Source: Antonospora locustae
Lineage: Eukaryota > Microsporidia
Assembly (NCBI GenBank): GCA_007674295.1
Contig: CM017447.1
Coordinates: forward strand, 124,001-188,000
DNA length: 64,000 bases
Direction of reading: 5' to 3'
The translations under genes were made by a program, and so were the position numbers. Shown here in pieces: positions 31,431-43,823 of this stretch. How positions within the stretch are numbered: position 1 is the first letter of the stretch; each line of letters opens with the position of its first letter. Below the pieces are notes generated by a model. The model worked only from the letters and a program-made list of their open reading frames with translations, made no database searches and was not told where the DNA came from.

Positions 31431-33335
31431 ACATTACATAGTCTATTTTAAAATTATATTAAAATTCAAGAATTTATGTTTACATAAACTTTTCAGAATA
31501 TTTTGGTAAAAAGCTTTAATATTAATATAACTACAAATTTATTATAGATAGCATTTTCAATAAAATTTAAACGAATTTATAACTAAGAATAATTTACATA
31601 AACACGTAAGATATGAAATATGGATAAAGTTATTAACTTTAAAAAAGACATCAGATATTAATAATAAAAAATTTTATATGATTAATTTATTGTTCGTATA
31701 TATCATAAACTTATTCCGATAAAACCTTTTATTCTAATGTTGTAAATGAAACATAGATAAATAAATATATTAAGGAACCTGATGTTGCTTTAAAAAAATT
31801 ATTTTCACAAGTACAAATTAACACTTGAACTAATGTAGAACGGACACATGCTATTTTGAAACTGATCGAGAAATTATAGAAGCTCTCTAAAATGGAAATG
31901 TGAATAAAAATTTACTAAAAATTATAAATTAACTTATAATTTTAGAAATTTGCTCAAATAAGACTATATTTTTTTAATACTAAAGTTACTATTCTTGTAT
32001 AATGTATTTGTCTTTTTTTTTCAATTTGTATGCAATTTATTTTGTTTAGATCTAAATTTACCATACAGACATAGATAAATAATAATTTTAAACTTTTTTG
32101 CTATAATTAACATTTTTTAAATTAAATGTTTTATTTGTTTTTAAATTTAATATGGTAAAAAAAATTTACTGTTTTAGTATTTAGTTACTGCAAGATAAAG
32201 TACATCTCACACGTTAAGCTTTAACAGGCTTCGATTTTTTGTTTATATTCTCTAATGTTAGGGTTTTGTTAATAAAATATTAAAAAATATTAGTATTTGA
32301 TAAACAAGTCTTTAAGTTTATCATTAAATACTCAATATGTTGTACAAAAAGTTTTTTATTAAAATATAATCCTACAAATTTCCATACAGTTTAATAATTA
32401 ATACTATTACATAAATAATAAACAACTATTGAGATACTATATAATTAATATTATAAATATGAAATTGTTTATATAATTTTATTATAAATAAAATAGTATT
32501 GTTTTTAACTAAAATATTATTAATCCATACATTTTATATGTTATCATAACCAATTGATAAAGTTTCTATTAAATAATTATTTTTAAAATCTTAAAAAATA
32601 TAATTTTAGAATTATTAGAAACGGTTAAAAAACATAGATACTAGTTTATATCAGTTTTGCAAGTCGAATAAAAGTGAAAACGCAAGTATATTGTTGCAGT
32701 AAAGCATTTGCGCAGTAGCGTTATAGAATGTATAGCTGTAAATGATCTTGAACAAACGACTTCTCAATAATCACATGGGATATGAAAGCTATCTGTAAAT
32801 AAAACCTATGCAATTTTATAGATTTATTTTATATATAAATTATTAACAAAGACTTTTTTGTTATTAACTTATTTATGAATATGTTATTAAGTAAATTTTA
32901 AATTTAGAATGTTAATAGAGCCATAAATGTACTTAATATTAATTGTTTTTAGAAATATAATATTTTAGATTATATTGCTTTTAATTTTATTTATTAAAAA
33001 ATGTGATAGATTTAAGATTTAAATAATACGATTTTTATTTTAACTATTAATATGTTAGATATAATTTAATCTTAGCAAACTTAAAGCAATTAAATAATAA
33101 AAACCTAAAACGTATAATCTAATCTTTATAAAAAATTGCTTGATTTTTTAAAGTTAGAAATTATACATTTAATGTAAACATTCTAGTAATAATTTAATGT
33201 TTTTTTTTTTGTTTTCATTATAACATTAATATTGATTTTTAAATATTATTACAAATAATTTTAATTAACATAAAACCTTACAATCTCTCATATCCCATTT
33301 TGTATATAACTTTCTTATTGATGAAAAAGTAACAT

Positions 33336-33420
33336 TTTTTAAGGTAACAGCTTTACTAATGTTTCCAAATTAAGGACCTTTCCTGAAACATTCCAGCCAA
33401 TTGGGACCACCAGTATGGGC
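33336..33420 (+). repeat. R1 repeat copy
   Basis: TTTTTTAAGGTAACAGCTTT, then ACTAATGTTTCCAAATTAAG, then TTTCCTGAAACATTCC. It corresponds to the 5' part of the R1 copy at 37445-37655 (minus). Confidence 0.65.
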
Positions 33421-33540
33421 TTTAATTACAGGGTTTCTATTTGTTATATAATCTATTATTTTTCTTATATTTTTAACAATTTTTCAATAAAATAATTTAA
33501 AATTACTTAGGAGGATATAATTTCTTCAATATAACCAAGA

Positions 33541-33725
33541 AAAATAGTTGCTCTATGGTGTTACTAGTAGGGTATAGGATCCAGCTTATCCAATGTATAC
33601 ATTTGCAACAGTTATCTTCCTGTGTGCACTCATTCCTTGATAGTTAGCAATGTTCTTAGGGATAGCCGCCATGCAAGAACAAGTGCAACGATCACATGGT
33701 GTGCTGTAATAAGTCGAGAACTTTA
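33541..33725 (-). repeat. R1 repeat copy with 3' extension
   Basis: On the minus strand GTTGCACTTGTTCTTGCATG, then GCGGCTATCC, then GAGTGCACACAGGAAG and AAATGTATACATTGG. In frame MAAIPKNIANYQGMSAHRKI, aligned with IAAISQSID and MIAYRKAIAVINV in the copy at 37445. Codon-level similarity between two decayed copies shows a protein-coding ancestor. Confidence 0.7.
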
Positions 33726-35660
33726 GTAAGCTTCATAGTTAAAAACAGTTATTATATAATAGTATAACTTAAATGGTTTTTCTTATTAAAATTAGAGAAA
33801 CAATAATTAAAGTAGTTAATCTGTAAAATATTATTAACATACTTCATAAACTTAATCTAAGATAATTATTGTACTTTATTGTAAAACATATAATGATAAA
33901 ACTTTTGATTCAATTTATACATTAACAACTAAAAGCTAAGTGTGTATGAAATCTTGTGAAATTTATTTGTTATAATTTGAACGTATAAAACATTATAAAT
34001 ATTTTATTTGTTATGGCAACTTATTTATAAAATATATTTTTTAACTAATCTCAAAAAATTTATAGCAATTAGAGTTTTATTTTGTATTAAATAATTATTT
34101 TATTTTTGTTATTTAAAGAATATTATTTCATTAAATATATAATAATATTTAAAAAGCAATAACAAGATGAGTATACTTAAATCATATTGTGATACAATAA
34201 CCATTTGAAGAGTAAATTTATATAATATAAAAATTAAAAAGTAATGCTATTAAGTATATTCAAAATGAGAGCTTTTCCTCTAAACAATTGCCTAAATACA
34301 ATCATGCAGCGATACAGATGTTTTTACATTATAATAAATTCCATTAATTTTATCAAAAAACCTTGTTTTTACGCATATTTTTATTATAAGATTTAAGTTT
34401 GAAAGTTAGAACAAAAACATATTCATACATAGTAAATATAAAAGATAGAAGAATTAAACAAATACAAATTAAACAAACAAGGGAGTTTTAAATAGAAAAA
34501 TTGCATAGATATAATTAGTTATTTTCTGACCATTTAAAATAAATAATAATTGCATTAATTATTATTTTTTATTAAAGAAAAATTAGTAGTATTATAATTT
34601 TACATAGATAAGTAGTTTAATTAATATGCTAAATATAACGTTAAGTTAATGTTTCTTTATATAACAAATTGTAATACATGTTTAAGATAATAAATAACTT
34701 TAACATAACATTAATTAAAATTAAACTAGTTTTATGATTATATAAACATAAATGTTTTACAATTATATATTTTTTATGTACGCCATTTATAAATAAAAAT
34801 ATGTTTAAGTAATTATTTATATTTTTATATATTACAAATCAAAAATAAGATTCAAAGGATTTAAATAAAAATCTTTAACTCTTAGATAACAGAAAAACTA
34901 AATAACTATTTTTAGTAAACATATGTGCAATATAATGATTATTACATATAGAGATACTTATAATTAAGTAAAGTTTATTTTATATTACTAATACATAATT
35001 AGGGCTTAGTACATGAATATAGCTATTAAAATAATTTTTACTGTTATGTGTTATAAAATTATTTAACAATTTAAATAATAATTTAATTTATTGTATCTAT
35101 TTGACTTTAAGTATAATCATTTTTAAAAGTGTGTAGGGAAAATTTTAACATTTCTTAACTAAATAATATTTATACAGATAACAAAAATATTAATAACAAG
35201 TAAATGGTTTGATTTTATCTATAAGAATGAGTTTGCACAGTAGTTTAAAATTCAACTTTAAAACCCTGTTGGAAAAAATATCCCGTCATACCTATTAAAT
35301 CTACATTAAAAATGGATAATAAGTAAAATCTAAAATATTACGTGAAATTATACAATAAAGAATTTTTAATTTTTGTTGATTAAACTATTGAATCTATTAA
35401 AATAACTGCTAATTTGTTCTGCTCAGTGATGATAAAATGTGTTCTAATTTATAATTTTCTTCAGCGTTTAAAAATTAGATGCTAATAATTCAAAAATTTA
35501 ATTTCGTAAAAATATTAATTTTTATCCAATTTATATAGGTACTCAATATGTGTATTATGAATTCATAATACAATTTTTATTTTTTAATTGGACGATGGTC
35601 AAATTGAATCCAAATCAGATTTGAGAAGTAAATTTTACTATGTACGATTTAGCACTAAGA

Positions 35661-35912
35661 CTTTTATTTAGAAAGGGTTTCTTATTACAACCAAGTTTTT
35701 ATGGAAAGCCTGATTGTGACAACAGGTTCCAGCGCCAGATTCAATATTTTACCTTTGTGCTCATCTCCTCTATGCAGTAGCTCACTTGTGCCTATATTAT
35801 TCCTATGTTTGTAATAGTTTTCTTTAATATCACAATCTGAATGCAGACTATCATATTTCTCATAGTTCCTATGATTTTCGCATTTATACAAATAATATCT
35901 TTCTAAACACAT
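35661..35912 (-). pseudogene. R2 copy plus upstream relic frame (75 codons)
   Basis: 35661-35755 (minus) carries R2 blocks: TGGCGCTGGAACCTG, GTTGTCACAATCAGG and CCCTTTCTAAATA. Upstream, a 75-codon frame has NYEKYDSLHSDCDIKENYYK, in the same relative position and with the same KY..L pattern as the relic at 21190. It is probably a relic rather than a live gene. Confidence 0.45.
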
Positions 35913-37444
35913 TACTTTTTTAAGTGGTTACACCATTTAAAACTAATTTTATGAAATAGTTATGTAACTGATAAAAATATTATACAATAATACAATTAAA
36001 TAAATCAACATAACTTAAAAAGTATATTGATTCAAAACATGTTATTTAATTATCACCAACTTGTTTAAATATAAATTACTAACAAGAATTTCAAGAAAAT
36101 TTGTAAAAAAACAAAATATATTATTTAAAAATTTTAATAACAATATTATATAAATTATAATTTTTAATAATATATATAATCAATATCATGTATAAATAAA
36201 CTTTGATTTTTGATTCAATTAATACGATATGAAAAAATTAATTTTTTTAATTTCAAAAAATATTTTTATGTACAACACAACTTTTATTAATAAAGTAAAC
36301 AGAAAAGAATCAATACATATAATTTTTAGTTAATTGATTGTATATTCATTATAATAGATATTTTGGTTTACAATGTGTATGAAGAATATATTATTTTATA
36401 TCATTAATAAAAAAACTTAGAACTCATTGAAAACTTCGTATGATAACATAACACATACACATTTTTTATGAACGTATCTAATACATGACTTTGAAGAAAA
36501 GTATCTTAAAAGTGCCCTAAAGCATAAAATAAATAGTTATATTATTTATATTATATAAAACATAGTAACTTTTGTGATTTATTATTATTTTTAGATTTCA
36601 TTACTAAATTAATGTTTAATTTAGACTTAAACATTAGACCTGTCTAGTAATGGAGAATTCTGTTTATTACAGACAGTTTTAGAATGAAAGTCAGATATAT
36701 TTTAACGTCTATTTTTTAAGTAAAAACTTTATTAATATTCATAATAAGGAAATTTAATAAAGTACCTGTTGCACCCCACTTACAACCTGTCCTTTGCATA
36801 TTGTTTTTCGGGGTTTTTAAGTAACAATTTTACACATTGTAATGTTATTTATAAATAAATTCCTCATATGTTTATGAAATTGTGAAGTATTATTACTATA
36901 TATGTCAATATTTTATACAATGTATTTAATTAATACATGCATATAAGTTATATTATGTATCTAAGTTATTTTTTTATGATTCTATTTTACTTTTAGTAAC
37001 ATAATTTTTGTCAAAATTAATATCAGAAAACTATAATTTTAGAAAAAATCGTATAACATAGTAAATTTATATTTTTACTTAATAATATATTGAATTTTCT
37101 GTGCTTAACTAGTAATTTATATACATTTAATTTGACATTAATATTATTAAAATAAAAACTTATACTTTATAGGATATATAAATTCAAAATTTATTAATAA
37201 GAATACATTTTGTCATAACTTAAATAAATAACAGAAATAATTAATAACTCAATATTATTGTACTAATAATGTAAATAGAGATTTGTATACAAAAACCTAT
37301 TCATAGTATTCATATTCTATAGTGGGAAACCTGCATGATATCACTTATTGTAGCATATCAATAAACTTTCTAACTATATTTTCAGTTATTCATTCCTGAT
37401 AATGAAAAAATAATATTAAAGTATCAGGAAGTAATAGAAAACAT

Positions 37445-37655
37445 CTGATTCGTTCTATACATTGATAACGGCGATCGCCTTCCTGTATGCAATCATTTTC
37501 TGTCAAGCATCGATGCTCTGGGAAATGGCCGCTATGCGATACCATCTGGGAATAAAAGTGCAACCAGTAACATAATGAGCCTCAATCGCACAAGAATTTT
37601 TAGAATTCTTAGCTAATATGGAAATGTTAACAAAGCTGTTACCTTAAAAAATAAG
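37445..37655 (-). repeat. R1 repeat copy, longest
   Basis: On the minus strand TTTTTTAAGGTAACAGCTTT, then GATTGAGGCTCATTATGTTA, then GGTTGCACTTTTATTCC, GCATAGCGGCCATTTCC, ATTGCATACAGGAAGGCGAT and ATCAATGTATAGAACG. 37318-37370 (minus) may be its R2 partner (GTTTATTGATATG and GCAGGTTTCCCAC). Confidence 0.7.
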
Positions 37656-39079
37656 TATTTTTATTTTTAAGTGGTTAATAAATAATAAACCAATTAAGAA
37701 ACTAATTAACTTTTTTAAAACAATATCTCTATATAAAGACCATGTTTATAGAAAATTAATTAAAACATATTGTCTGATTGAATCCAATTTTATTCGTCTT
37801 TCCTGATATTACTTCTACTTAGGTTTTATTTAATTAGGTACTACAAAAATAACAACAGTATTTAATAATTGAACTCCCATGAACCAATTTGCAAAGTATA
37901 TAATATAGATCACAACCAGCCAAAATGTTTTGTTCAAAATTCTCTAAATTGAAATTTTATAAATAAAATGTTAGTTTATAAAAAATAATTAAATTCTTTA
38001 AATAAAAGTTATTTAATACAATATAATTACAAATAATATATATAATTTGAATTATATAAAATTTAATTAAGTTTTAGCTTTATAAATTAATAAAATAGTA
38101 AAAATACCTGGAAGTAATTTAAAAATTGTTATTAGGTTATAGTAAAGTAAAAGGACATAGAAGTCAGCGCATATGTTAATCTAAAAAAGCTTTGTATATA
38201 TTTTTAATGAATAATATATTGACTAAAAAGATTAAGTTATTAAAATGTATAACTAATAAAAAAATTTCCCAATATAAATACTAGAAATATATTTTTTGAG
38301 AAAAGTAGTGTGTTATTTTTCCATGTATTTAACTTTTTAATTAACAAAATTTTAACCTTTAATGTATTACAGTCATAAAAATTCAAAGCAATGATGTGTT
38401 AATACATTGTAATATAGATGTTAATAGTATTACCTATATAAAAAATTAAAAAAAAAAATATTATTGTAGATATATTTAGATAGTTTTGACTTAAATTTCG
38501 TGTAACTATTTTATCAATAAAACCCTCAATTTATGAATTTCAAGTAAAACATCATAATATCGTGTTACAACCCAATATATTATATAGACGTATTTTCATA
38601 ACGTTATTTCTGTATTATATGCTCTCTTTTTTAACAAAAAGTTTATATTTTGAAAATAAATTTATAGCTTAAAAGTAACTTAAAAATTTACAAAGATATT
38701 TGAACTATAAATCTTGTGATAATAAGTAAATATTATTTAAATTATGAACAAAACCTTATAAAATCTATTTAATATTAAATAATCAGTATTAATTAGCATA
38801 TGAGAATGTTAATTTATATGAATGATTTTGTTGCAATTAAAAAATTTTATTATAAAGAATCAGACTATTTAATATGTCATTTTAACTGTTTTTTAATATA
38901 AGTAAATATTACATTCATATTTGCACAAAGAATTAACAATTTATTAATATAAACAAAATTATCAAGGTAACTCTCTATCTATTAAGAAAAATTCCTAGAA
39001 GAATAAAGAAGATCAGGATGTTGTTGTCTATTGTGTACATCTTGGTTCATGACTTTTTAATAAAATTAAAATGACTATT

Positions 39080-39185
39080 TGCGCAAACCAAAGTGCAACT
39101 AGCGTATTGTGAGCCGCAACCGGTCTCTAGGCTTTAGGAAATTCCCCTAATAGGAATTCTAATAAACTTGTTAATAAAAAACTCA
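39080..39185 (-). repeat. R1 repeat copy
   Basis: On the minus strand ACAAGTTTATTAGAATTCC, then GGGGAATTTCCTAAAG, GTTGCGGCTCACAATACGC and TAGTTGCACTTTGGTTTGCG. In frame it gives SLLEFLLGEFPKA, one stop, then RPVAAHNTLVALWFAQIV, the most readable version of the R1 peptide. Confidence 0.7.
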
Positions 39186-39839
39186 TAATCTTAAGTAGAT
39201 GAAGTAAATAATGTGTGGCAATTGTATAAGATTTTTAAGCCTCTATCAGGTTATCAAATACTATTGTTTAAAAATAATAATTCTTATTAAAAACATAGGA
39301 TTATTTTAAGGTAATCCTTTATAAAAATAAAAATAAATGGGAGAACAAAGAATTATATAAAATTATTACCTATCGTGTATTATATGCATTTAATGTTTTG
39401 TTCTATAAATTATTGTGCTATGGCTGTATGTAATATGTTTAAACATCACTTTTGTTTTATATATTTTTAAATAAAATATCTAAATGTTCACTATAACTCA
39501 TATCTTGGAAAATTACACATTTTGCTTCTATGTAGATTGCTATCACAATGTCCTGAATTTATGCATAGTCCGTTTAACTCCATAATCTTAATTAACATGT
39601 ACGGATGACCTAAAACATCCCTTTTAATAATAAATTTATATAATTTTATTTTAAACAGAAACAAAGATCTATTTTATGTATAAAAAAAGCTTTTGTTTTT
39701 AGTTGTACATGAGCAAAGATTTTTCATCACTAATATTTTTAATAGTATTCAACTTTGTTTGACTTTTTATTTAATAAAAAAATTATTTATTACATATGAA
39801 TCGATATTATTTTATGTTTGGTGAACATTTACTACTGCT

Positions 39840-40200
39840 TCCTTTCAACGTTGGCTGGTGTCGTAACTCTCTAAGCATCCCACTTAATTTGAAGATCCTC
39901 ATGTAAAGCTAGGTGATGCCATCGTGCTGTGAAGCAACTTCAAAACGTTGGATTCTAAGTCATAATAATTGCGCATTTTTCGTTCAAATGAATACTCAAC
40001 ACACGGATTCTTAAGCAGTGACTTATGAATCGACCGAGAACCAAAGTGTTAAATGCATATGGTAGTAAGTTTTAACCTGTCGTGAGAGATTTAACCTAAG
40101 GAGTAGTAGAGAATATCTATGGCTTCTATGGTACTTAGTGCAAATAGTTACTGATCAATTTACCACGTGTGTATACACTATTTCTTAGATAAGGCCTTTC
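39840..40200 (-). pseudogene. Relic resembling the 5.8S-LSU rRNA 5' region
   Basis: On the minus strand: CTTTGGTTCTCGGTCGAT, then about 25 nt later CGTGTGTTGAGTATTC, then ATTTGAACGAAAAATGCGCA. These parallel the 5.8S landmarks TTGGTTCTCGxxTCGATGAAG, GTGxxTxxTCxxTxxTTTGAACGCACATTGCGC. Further on, GAGGATCTTCAAATTAAGTG with GGGAT resembles the LSU start GACCTCAAATCAGGTxGGA, and GAAAGGAAGCAGTAGTAAAT resembles GGAGGAAAAGAAACTAAC. In microsporidia 5.8S is fused to LSU, so one continuous copy is expected. The normally invariant GAAGAACGCAG part is lost, so it is a decayed copy. The alignment is by eye and from memory. Confidence 0.4.
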
Positions 40201-41183
40201 AAAAAACATTTTTTTAACAAGCTTTATTAACATTTACATATTGTGAAAAATTTTCATGAATTGAAAAATATTATTTTATTTTTAAATTAAAATTTTATAT
40301 AAAAATTATAAAATTACGAATATTTTCATTTTGTAACATTGTGTTTTGCTAAAACATTGGTAAAAATGCTTTAATCCAAAAAGTTATACTTATTATATGT
40401 AACAGCAAGTAGTTAAAAAGTATACTATCATCATTTTATTCTGCGAAATGACATGTACAACAACACTTTGTGTATCGTAATCCACTAATATATTTTGTTT
40501 TTAATTTTCTAAGATGATAATTTTGTTAATAAAACTATCAACAGAAAAAAAAAGGTACATTATTTTATTATAAAACCATTATACTATTAAAGTTACTATT
40601 AAGTAAATTACTTTTTTTAAAATAATATTTTTATATATAAAGGCAATGGTATTTATATCCAAATAATGGTCATGAACAGCATTCTAGAGATTTTTTTCAG
40701 CATCTGATAAATAAATCATGTCATTAATCTCTTGAATGCAATAGCCTAGAAATAATAGTAAGACATTTCAATCGTACAATATAAAAAAATAAACAAAAGT
40801 TTCCCTTTATTAAAATATTTTTCGTAACTATGTATTATTAGAAATTTAGGTATTAACCAATTTTTGGAAAACATGACAAAAAAAAGGTAGTACGTTAAAA
40901 ATAACACATAATGGATTTTATTATTCTATTTGTATTGTTACTTTAATTTTTTAAATCATAAAAATTGTGAGGTTTATTTATTATATATAATACTTTTATA
41001 TATGGTATTTTTATATTAAGTTAATACAATAACAAATGTGGCTTTGAATTATTAGTTATTATTTACATAGTGTTTACTTATATTTTAAAATATTAATCAA
41101 TAAGTTTTTTATATCGCATTTTTATTGGATGGTGTTTTTATCTGTTTTAATTAAAAGTTGAACTCAAAAAGATTTAATATTTT

Positions 41184-41300
41184 TTTAAGATAACTACTTT
41201 GTTTTATTTCTATTTATCAAGGATTTACAAAACGTAGCAGCTGGTCGTGCTCCGTCTTGTGCCTGTTGCACTTTGGTTCACAGTTTTTAAGGTAAAATAG
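41184..41300 (+). repeat. R1 repeat copy, diverged
   Basis: TTTTTTAAGATAACTACTTT, then GTAGCAGCTGGTCGTGC, then CCTGTTGCACTTTGGTTCAC. The order is that of R1, with a shorter left half. Confidence 0.55.
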
Positions 41301-42504
41301 CTTTATTTATATTTATATTTTGAAAAGATAAAAAGATTTAAAAAGTTAAAAAGCCATTTCACTGTGTTTTTGTTTATCTTACTTTATTAACTGAACAAGT
41401 TAAAGATATAATATGCAAGGTATATTAAAAAGCATTTTTTTAATAATTCCCCAAGAACTTTAGCTTTAAATTTTTATATTTCAATAAAAATTATTGGGCA
41501 AAGCTATTCTATAGCAATGCTAATTTGTCAGGAAGAGAGCATTATGAAGTTATGACCTATTTCATCTGTTGATTATAGTTAACTCTTTATGCGACATTAT
41601 TCCTAGATAAGTAACAATGATTAAGAATTTATGTATGAAAATTTTTTATAAAAACTAATGTGCAAATTATTCCGCTAGTTAACCATCTGGGACTTTTTTC
41701 AAACATATTTAATGTTAGAATTTTAATAAAACTGCTACAAAAATATATAATGTGAATTTCTTTTAAAAATAGGATCCAAATAGAATATAAAAATAAATGT
41801 TAATATGCATTTACAGATATAACAGTTTTTAATATAAGAAATGATCGATTTTAAACTTCATTTTTAAAAAAATTTATAAAAAGTTGGGTAAAATTAAAAT
41901 AAATTGTAAAATTACGTCTCCATAAGTTTTTTTATTGATTTATTATTTTTATATTTCAACCAGTTTATATAAATTTTGGATTATTTTTATAAAGAAGTAC
42001 TAACTAATAAATGTATGTATATTCTTACTAAATATGAATGAAAAATAAGAGCTTTATTTATATGAAAACAACATAAATCGAAACAGTTTTTTACAGTGTG
42101 TAGGACTTTTAATTATGCTCGATATAATAGATATTTGTGTTACACAATAGTGTGTTAAGTTAATAATATACTATCATTAAATCTACTTATGAAACTTATT
42201 AAATATGTGTTAATTTATTAAATAAAGACTTATCGTGTTATCTTTTAATTTCGTTGAAATAACTAGAAAATATTGTATTTATATACATTTGTTTTTCTAT
42301 TACATTCAATTCGGAACTATGATGTGGAGTACTAAAAAGTTAAAAAAACTTCATGTGTATATAATTTTTTCTACGATAATTAAATTTAAATTAAGATTTT
42401 TATATAGTGTATCAGTTGTGTTTTTTACTAAGTAATTTTTTATTTTGGTCATCTCATTAAATTATAAAATGCTTTAAGATAACCCTTGTGTATCATATTA
42501 GTAT

Positions 42505-42567
42505 CCTGCCTGCAAGATGTTTCACAATAATCATTTAAGTGTATAGAAGAAGTTCCCTCTAAATAAA
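42505..42567 (+). repeat. R2 repeat copy (3' half)
   Basis: CCTGCCTGCAAGATGTTTCA, then CAATAATCATTTAAGTG, then TTCCCTCTAAATAAAT. It matches the second half of 23556-23665 (minus). Confidence 0.65.
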
Positions 42568-43385
42568 TCTAAATTTACTTATATTAATTTTAAAGTAAAA
42601 CATTGTTTTTAATAGCTAACTTTTATATTTTTGCTAATATAAATCAAAACTAGAAAAAGAAACTTTTTGTAAACAGAATTAATAATAAAATATCAACAAG
42701 ATAATTTTTATAATAAAGCTCCTACTTATGCAAAGTACACGTTGTACAAAAACCGGGGTTTTAGAAATGCCAATTTTTATCATATAAATGATGAAGGTTA
42801 AATAGTCATATAATTAAAAAATTTTTATATATGAATTGTTTTTTATAGGATATATATAATTTAAATTTAAAAAACTTATGCTATTGTATTTATATAAATA
42901 AAAAGTTTTTGGTATTTATTTAATCTAGTTTTAAAATATATAGTTGATTATTACTAATTATTATATTAAAGTATTTTTAAACTAGATTAAAATATTGTTA
43001 AGTTTATAATAATGTTTCTACCTAACATTCGATACAAATAAAATTATTTACTCATTTTATTTATTCAAGTTATATTGACACTATAAAAGAAAAAAAAACA
43101 TAATCGCTTATATTTTTCTTGCTTAAACTTTTTAATTAACAGTTCTATCAAACTCCATTTAATTTGTAAAAACAAAATTGTCAAAAGTACTTTTTATTTA
43201 CTAATTGAATATTACGTTATAAAAAACAATAAACTTCGATATATCTTTAAATACAAGGTGACCTTTGAATCTTAATTTTAATTTTCCGTATTCGAAAATA
43301 ACAGGGAGAAAAGAATTTTATTACAACATGGATTAAAGGGGATTGTAATTAAGCATCAGTATCAATACTATAATTAGTGCTTTAA

Positions 43386-43823
43386 CTAACTAAGTTTTGA
43401 CAATACAGGAATAGCTTGTGCATACTTTATCTTCATTACAAGAGTCACGTCTTTCGAAAAAAGTGTAACTCTCTTTGCATGTATTGCACAACGATACGCT
43501 TCTTCAAACAGCGTGGTCAGAAAATTTTCAACTGCTTCTTGTAAACACGCCAATGCAGAACTTCCAAATCTAGCATCTGCCTTGAATTTTGATGCAATGT
43601 CTCTTACAAATCTAGTAAAAGGCAACTTCCTAATTAGACATTCTGTGCTCTTTTGATACTTGCGTATTTCTTTTAGTGCTACAGAACCTGGTTTAAATCT
43701 TGTAGGACGCTTTGCTGCTTCTGAATCCATGGATGCTGTTTTTCTAGCAGCCTTTGTTGCTAACTGTTTCCTCGGTGCCTTTCCACCTGTGCTTTTGCGT
43801 GCTGTTTGCTTAGTACGTGCCAT
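43386..43823 (-). CDS. Histone H3
   Basis: A 145-residue nucleosomal H3. The N-terminal tail is nearly canonical through residue 27 ([20 protein letters not shown]), so K4, K9, K14, K18, K23 and K27 are kept. The hinge ([15 protein letters not shown]) is one residue longer than usual. The histone fold is diverged: [20 protein letters not shown], then [20 protein letters not shown]. Loop 1 has no CENP-A-type insertion. The C-terminus carries about ten extra residues after the normal end ([11 protein letters not shown]). The start follows CCC, and the frame is open upstream only without justification. It is divergent to H4 across 215 bp. Confidence 0.95.
   Translation of the reverse strand: MARTKQTARKSTGGKAPRKQLATKAARKTASMDSEAAKRPTRFKPGSVALKEIRKYQKSTECLIRKLPFTRFVRDIASKFKADARFGSSALACLQEAVENFLTTLFEEAYRCAIHAKRVTLFSKDVTLVMKIKYAQAIPVLSKLS

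Larger units (their letters stand above)
20187..43385. other. Extremely A+T-rich gene desert (about 23 kb)
   Basis: By eye well over 80% A+T, with stops in every frame every few codons and no ORF beyond about 80 residues that looks like protein. Short islands of near-normal composition stand out: 21130-21470, 22960-23130, 23556-23665, 27603-27830, 30034-30391, 33336-33725, 35661-35912, 37310-37655, 39000-39185, 39840-40200, 41184-41300 and 42505-42567. Several are related to one another (families R1 and R2 below) and look like decaying mobile-element sequence. Between islands I see only A/T-rich filler. The desert is flanked on both sides by A+T-rich coding shoulders. A regional centromere or heterochromatin block is plausible; a chimeric join cannot be excluded from sequence alone. 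Confidence 0.8.

Noticed and set aside
42235..42435. 66-codon frame in the desert
   Set aside because: A/T-driven Phe/Ile/Lys/Tyr composition and no start signal; consistent with chance.
20187..43385. CRISPR array, prophage or bacterial insert in the desert
   Set aside because: No regularly spaced direct repeats, no cas or phage genes, and flanking genes are eukaryotic.
43386..43823. H3 gene as CENP-A
   Set aside because: RVTLFSKD and LFEEAY look CENP-A-like, but the tail is canonical H3 and loop 1 lacks the CENP-A insertion. Called H3.
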